A DNA stretch of 9,042 nt, from NCBI GenBank assembly GCA_964580075.1, contig CAZOJL010000145.1, positions 1-9,042 of the forward strand, in the 5' to 3' direction. Each line of letters opens with the position of its first letter. Position 1 is the first letter of the stretch. Source of the DNA: VGWG01 sp964580075 (lineage in GTDB: Bacteria; Verrucomicrobiota; Kiritimatiellia; RFP12; JAAYNR01). The position numbers were made by a program, and so were the translations under genes. Under the pieces are notes generated by a model that searched no databases, was not told the DNA's origin, and was given only the letters and a program-made list of their open reading frames with translations. This document shows, piece by piece, positions 5,243-9,042 of the stretch.

Positions 5243-7786
5243 CTACGCCTTCTTTCCATCCGCACCGAAGCCGGGACGACGCCCCTTGTACCAGGCGACC
5301 ATCACCGGCGTGGCGATGAAGAGCGTCGAGTAGGTGCCCGCAATCATGCCGATGATCATCGTCAGGGCGAAGTCGCGGATCGAGCCGCCACCGAAGATCA
5401 GCAGCGCGCCGACCGCCAGCAACGTTGTGAACGTCGTGAGCAGGGTGCGGCTGAGCGTCTGGTTCATCGCGCGGTTGACGAGCTCAACGAAGCTGGCGCG
5501 CTGGTCGAGGCGCATGTCCTCGCGAATGCGATCAAAGATCACGATGGTGTCGTTGATCGAGTAACCGACGATGGTCAACAGCGCCGCGACGGTGGTCAGA
5601 TTCACCTGCCGCCCCAGCAGGGAGAAGATGCCGAAGGTCACCAGCACGTCGTGGGCCAGCGCCACGATGGCGCCGATGGCAAAGCCGAACTGGAAGCGAA
5701 CCGTGATATAGATGATCATCCCGATCAACGCGAAAATGATCGCCTTGATCGCATCGTCGCGGAGGTCCTTGCCGACGGCTGGCCCGATGAGCTCGTCGCC
5801 GATCACCTTGAATTGCTTGTCGGGCATCGCCTCGTCCAAGGCGAGCTGGATCCGCTTGACCATCGGGACACCGGCGATCTCTTCGAAGCTGGACTTGACT
5901 TCCAGTACCCCTTCTCCGCTCTCCAGTGACTTCTGGTACTGGACCGCGGCGTCACTGATGCCGGCGTCGTTCAGTACCCGGCGCAGCTCGCCCAAATCGG
6001 CCTTGTCAACGTACGAGAGCGTGACGGAGGCGCCACCCGTGAAGTCGACGCCCAGCACGGCGTTTTTATCGCGCGCGACACGCCCGGCGAACAGGCCCCA
6101 GGTGATCACAATCACGACCAGCGACGCCATCATGGCGGGCTTGCGCCTGGCGAGGAAGTCATAGGAGGTCGCCCCGATCAACTTCAGCATGCGGTACGGT
6201 TTGACGCGGGTTTCGGAAACGGTGGCGTCGAATACCATGCGGGTCAGCACGAGTGCGGTGTACATGCTGATGATCAGACCGGCCGAGAGGGTCACGGCAA
6301 AGCCGCGGATCGCCCCCGAACCGAAGATGAAGAGAATGATTCCGGTGAGCAACGTCGTGAGGTTGGAATCCAGAATCGCCAGAAAGGCGCGGTCGTAGCC
6401 GGCCGACACCGCGGCACGCGCCGACTTGCCGATTTGGAATTCCTCGCGGATCCGCTCATAGATCAGCACGTTGGCATCAACCGACATGCCGATCATCAGC
6501 ACGATGCCGGCGATACCGGGCAGGGTGAGCACCGGAAGCTGGATCATGCTGTTGGAGATGCCGGCGTCGCGCACGAAGACGCTGAGCAGACCGCCGGCGA
6601 TGATCATGCCGGCGGGCAACAACACAAAGTTGGCCAGCAGGGCGACATTGGCGATCAACCCGCAGTACATATAGTAGAGCAACATGAAGAGACAGACGGC
6701 CAGCGTGCCGATTACGGCCGCATTCATGCCGCTGTTGATCGCGTCGGAACCCAGCGTCGGGCCCACCATCCGCTTTTCGATGATCTTGACCGGGGCGGGA
6801 AGCGCGCCGGCGTTGAGGGTGTTGCGCAAGATCGCGGCGTCGCGGGCCGTGAAGCTGCCGCTGATGGTCGCCCGGCCGTTGGGAATCGCCTCGCGAATGA
6901 CCGGCGCCGAGTAGAGCGTGCCGTCCAGAACGATGGCGAGCTGGCGCCCGACGTCGCTATCACGGTTCCCCGGCCCTTTGGGCGCATAACGGGCGGTGAT
7001 CCGGGCAAACTCCGTTTTGCCGCGGCTGGCGAACGAAAGGCCTACGCGCATCTCGCCGGTCATGGGGTCGCGCTCAATATCGGCACGGTCAATCTTGTCG
7101 CCGGTCATTTCGACCTTGCGCAGCACATAGTGGGGCGCGTAGACCGTCTGACCATTCTTCAGGCGCGTCTCCTCCAGCATGAACTCATAGAGGGGGTCGG
7201 GTGCGCGGAAGGTCCCCAGTTCGCGGAGATAGCCGCGCTCCTTGGTCACGGTGCGGAATTCCTCTGTCCGCTGGTAATAGCGACGGCCAGCCACGTCCAC
7301 GATCTCATAACCGCGCGGTTTGCGGCCCTCGCTGAACAGGGCTTCAACCAGTTGCTGGTTCTTCTTATGCACCAAGCGGAACTCGAGGAACGCGGCGCTC
7401 TTGACGCTTTGCTCGGCAGCCGCAAACTCCGCTTCGTTGGTGCCGGGTATCTGGATCAGGATGCGGTGGTCCTTGCCCGCCATGATCAGCGGCTCGGAAG
7501 TGCCCAGGCCGTCAATGCGGTTGCGCAGCACTTCGAGAATCCGGTCGTCGGCGTCCTTCATGGCATCGCCCACCTTGGCGTCGATCATGTCGGCATCGAG
7601 CTTGGGATCCGCCTCCGCAATATCCTCGCGCAGTTGCGCCTCGTCGATCTGCACCGTGAAGCTCACGCCCCCCTGCAGGTCGAGGCCCAACCGAATCTTC
7701 TCCCGGGGCGGCGTGACCACGTAGATCGAGAAGACCGTGACGATCGCCAGAATCAACCACTTCCAAACCGCATGTTTGCTGCTCAT
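5243..7786 (-). CDS. secDF: Fused protein translocase subunit SecDF
   Basis: This 847-aa inner-membrane protein joins SecD and SecF in one chain, a known arrangement in several phyla. It works with SecYEG, using the proton gradient to pull exported proteins across the membrane. SecD half: first membrane helix (about 8-25), the LGLDLQGG motif (33-40), a large periplasmic part (about 41-345), the segment TLNAGALPAPVKI (323-335), and membrane helices with SVDANVLIYERIREE (435-449). SecF half from about 545: GVDFTGGA (579-586), GYSINDTIVIFDRIRED (741-757) and NQTLSRTLLTT (775-785). The key intramembrane Asp residues are in place (D437 and D746). The ATG at 7786 has GGAG 9 nt upstream. It follows yajC by 73 bp, a gap containing a small hairpin, and ends with TAG beside a strong hairpin. 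No truncation or frameshift is seen. Confidence 0.97.
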   Translation of the reverse strand: MSSKHAVWKWLILAIVTVFSIYVVTPPREKIRLGLDLQGGVSFTVQIDEAQLREDIAEADPKLDADMIDAKVGDAMKDADDRILEVLRNRIDGLGTSEPLIMAGKDHRILIQIPGTNEAEFAAAEQSVKSAAFLEFRLVHKKNQQLVEALFSEGRKPRGYEIVDVAGRRYYQRTEEFRTVTKERGYLRELGTFRAPDPLYEFMLEETRLKNGQTVYAPHYVLRKVEMTGDKIDRADIERDPMTGEMRVGLSFASRGKTEFARITARYAPKGPGNRDSDVGRQLAIVLDGTLYSAPVIREAIPNGRATISGSFTARDAAILRNTLNAGALPAPVKIIEKRMVGPTLGSDAINSGMNAAVIGTLAVCLFMLLYYMYCGLIANVALLANFVLLPAGMIIAGGLLSVFVRDAGISNSMIQLPVLTLPGIAGIVLMIGMSVDANVLIYERIREEFQIGKSARAAVSAGYDRAFLAILDSNLTTLLTGIILFIFGSGAIRGFAVTLSAGLIISMYTALVLTRMVFDATVSETRVKPYRMLKLIGATSYDFLARRKPAMMASLVVIVITWGLFAGRVARDKNAVLGVDFTGGASVTLSYVDKADLGELRRVLNDAGISDAAVQYQKSLESGEGVLEVKSSFEEIAGVPMVKRIQLALDEAMPDKQFKVIGDELIGPAVGKDLRDDAIKAIIFALIGMIIYITVRFQFGFAIGAIVALAHDVLVTFGIFSLLGRQVNLTTVAALLTIVGYSINDTIVIFDRIREDMRLDQRASFVELVNRAMNQTLSRTLLTTFTTLLAVGALLIFGGGSIRDFALTMIIGMIAGTYSTLFIATPVMVAWYKGRRPGFGADGKKA

Positions 7787-7813
7787 GTCCGTGTACTCCG
7801 TGCTGTTCAGGTG

Positions 7814-7837
7814 CCGGACGCCGATCGGGGCGTCCGG
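7814..7837 (-). promoter_or_regulatory. Intercistronic hairpin between yajC and secDF
   Basis: CCGGACGCC (7814-7822) and GGCGTCCGG (7829-7837) form a perfect 9-bp stem with a 6-nt loop, about 28 bp before the secDF start. No T-run follows on the minus strand, so it is more likely an mRNA processing or stability element than a terminator. Confidence 0.45.
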
Positions 7838-7859
7838 GTCAAGTTATCCCATCCGAGGA

Positions 7860-8180
7860 TCACGCAGGATCCGATTTCACCGCGTCGCCCTCGACGAGCG
7901 TCCGGGTGATCGCGCCACGCGCGACCTCGACCACGACGCCGTTGGCGATCTCAATCATAAAGGTGTTCTCTTTGCATTCGATTACTTTGCCGATGAACCC
8001 GCCGCCGAACAGCACCCGCTGACCGGCCCGCAACTCGGTGATCTGCTTCTGGCGCTCCTTCTCCTTGCGCTGTTGCGGGCGGATCATCATGAAGTAGAAA
8101 ATGCCAAAGATCAAGATCATCGGCACCAACATGCCGTAGCCGCCCTGCTGGCCTGCGGCCGCGAGTATCACACTGTTCAT
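7860..8180 (-). CDS. yajC: Sec translocase accessory subunit YajC
   Basis: The 106-aa protein has one membrane helix (about 17-34) ending in the family signature FYFMMIRPQQRKEKE (28-42). A small cytoplasmic domain follows (about 48-96: LRAGQRVLFGGGFIGKV, VVVEVARGAI). YajC associates with SecDF and SecYEG in the inner membrane. It is dispensable in many bacteria and its precise role is not settled. The length is normal. The gene starts 40 bp after the tgt stop and precedes secDF, as in the common tgt-yajC-secD-secF arrangement. The Shine-Dalgarno (AAGAGA) is modest, and translation may rely partly on ribosomes from tgt. Confidence 0.95.
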   Translation of the reverse strand: MNSVILAAAGQQGGYGMLVPMILIFGIFYFMMIRPQQRKEKERQKQITELRAGQRVLFGGGFIGKVIECKENTFMIEIANGVVVEVARGAITRTLVEGDAVKSDPA

Positions 8181-8220
8181 CGCATCTCTTTTCCGCGGGT
8201 CTCCCCGCCTCGTTGCCGGC

Positions 8221-9042
8221 TCAGCCGGCGGTTGTCGTCTGTGCGTCCGTGACGGGCGCCTCGGATCTCATGCGGGCGGCGCATGCGCGCCGCCAGTCGG
8301 CAAAGGCGCCGGTCGCGATCGCCCCGCGCATCTCGCGCAGAACATCCAAATAGCGGTGCACGTTGTGCAGGGTCAACAACCGTATGCCCAGAATCTCGTT
8401 CACATTCAGCAAATGGCGGATGTAGGCACGGCTGAACGTCCGGCAGCAATAGCACCCGCACCCTTCCTCGACCGGCCGCGTGTCACCCTTATAGGCACCC
8501 GCCTTGACCGGATAGAAGCCGTGCGCCGTGAACGCCGAGCCATTCCGCGCATGCCGCGTGGGTATCACGCAGTCGAACAAATCGACCCCGCGCGCCACCG
8601 CCTCCGCCAATTGCCACATGTCGCCCAGCCCCATCACATAACGGGGTCGGTCGGCAGGCAACAGACGCACGCCATCCTCCACCTCCTGCAGCAAAACAGG
8701 TTCCGGTTCACCCACGCTGACGCCGCCGACGGCATACCCGTCGAACCCGATGGCCGTCAGCTCGCGCGCGCACCGCTCCCGCAACTCCCGGAACTCCCCG
8801 CCCTGCACGATGCCGAAGACGAGCTGACCCGGAGCGCGAGCCTGATTCGCACATAAGCCCGCCCATAATAGGGTCTTATCGACCGCCTGACAAGCCGATT
8901 GTGCGGAACAGGGATAGGGCGGGCACTCGTCAAAGCACATGGCGATATCCGATCCGAGGGTTTTTTGGGCCGCCATGGCCTCGACGGGACCGATAAAAAG
9001 CGCCCGTCCGTCGACGTGCGACTGGAATTCAACGCCGTTGTC
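8221..9042 (-). CDS. tgt: tRNA-guanine transglycosylase (5' end outside window)
   Basis: The last 273 codons and a TGA stop are present; the N-terminal part lies beyond the right edge. The first visible residues (DNGVEFQSHVDG) are already inside the TIM-barrel, and the frame stays open to the window edge, so the internal ATG at 8976 is not the start. The enzyme exchanges G34 for a queuosine precursor (preQ1) in tRNAs with GUN anticodons. Numbered from the visible start, there is the substrate-binding MCFDECPPY (35-43), GIVQGG (77-82), the catalytic nucleophile region VDLFDCVIPTRHARNG (153-168, nucleophile Asp157) and the zinc site C195-x-C197-x-x-C200 with H226. It probably heads the yajC-secDF cluster; the promoter is not in view. 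Confidence 0.96.
   Translation of the reverse strand, partial: DNGVEFQSHVDGRALFIGPVEAMAAQKTLGSDIAMCFDECPPYPCSAQSACQAVDKTLLWAGLCANQARAPGQLVFGIVQGGEFRELRERCARELTAIGFDGYAVGGVSVGEPEPVLLQEVEDGVRLLPADRPRYVMGLGDMWQLAEAVARGVDLFDCVIPTRHARNGSAFTAHGFYPVKAGAYKGDTRPVEEGCGCYCCRTFSRAYIRHLLNVNEILGIRLLTLHNVHRYLDVLREMRGAIATGAFADWRRACAARMRSEAPVTDAQTTTAG

Noticed and set aside
6434..7909. Long plus-strand open frame of 491 codons opposite secDF
   Set aside because: It is the antisense shadow of a conserved SecD coding region; its composition is artefactual and it has no supported start.
8974..8976. ATG at 8976 as the true start of tgt
   Set aside because: The frame continues upstream to the window edge with clear tgt sequence (GVEFQSHVDG), so the gene is cut by the window.

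Overview
The window is a GC-rich, densely coded piece of bacterial chromosome. The gene content suggests a free-living anaerobe or facultative anaerobe with a Gram-negative-type secretion system: a ferrous-iron (Feo) operon, a tgt-yajC-secDF secretion block with SecD and SecF fused, and an exported thioredoxin-fold protein. The fused SecDF, the DtxR-FeoA fusion and the degenerate 7-bp repeat tracts between operons fit the PVC superphylum (Kiritimatiellota, Verrucomicrobiota or Lentisphaerota). That placement is an inference from general resemblance, not the result of a search.

Left part (1-3853). The last 33 codons of a metallo-beta-lactamase-fold hydrolase run rightward into a convergent intergenic region (103-300) with a 7-bp periodic repeat. 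Facing it on the minus strand is a four-gene iron operon, transcribed in this order: a DtxR-type metal-dependent regulator fused to a FeoA domain, a free-standing FeoA with a His-rich N-terminus, the Fe(II) permease FeoB, and a small Cys-rich membrane protein of the FeoB-associated type. The regulator and feoA overlap by ATGA. A GC-rich stem followed by eight T residues sits at the feoA/feoB junction and may act as an attenuator. The regulator gene also has a well-placed Shine-Dalgarno and ATG inside it that would release its FeoA domain as a separate 84-aa protein.

Control region (3854-4045). This 192-bp divergent region holds a leftward promoter whose -10 is covered by a 6-5-6 palindrome (a candidate metal-regulator operator), a 10-bp tandem duplication, and a rightward promoter whose -10 lies in a second, different palindrome. 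The rightward gene encodes an exported protein with a CGWC thioredoxin domain and a C-terminal helical region.

Middle intergenic region (4916-5242). No gene is recognised. It is bounded by 11-bp inverted repeats embedded in heptameric repeat tracts and ends in a 13-bp perfect hairpin just past the secDF stop.

Right part (5243-9042, minus strand). tgt (5' part outside the window), yajC and a fused secDF form the conserved block that links queuosine tRNA modification and the Sec accessory proteins in many bacteria.

No new defence or mobile system is visible. The most interesting points are the layered regulation of the iron operon and the two 7-bp periodic repeat families at operon ends.
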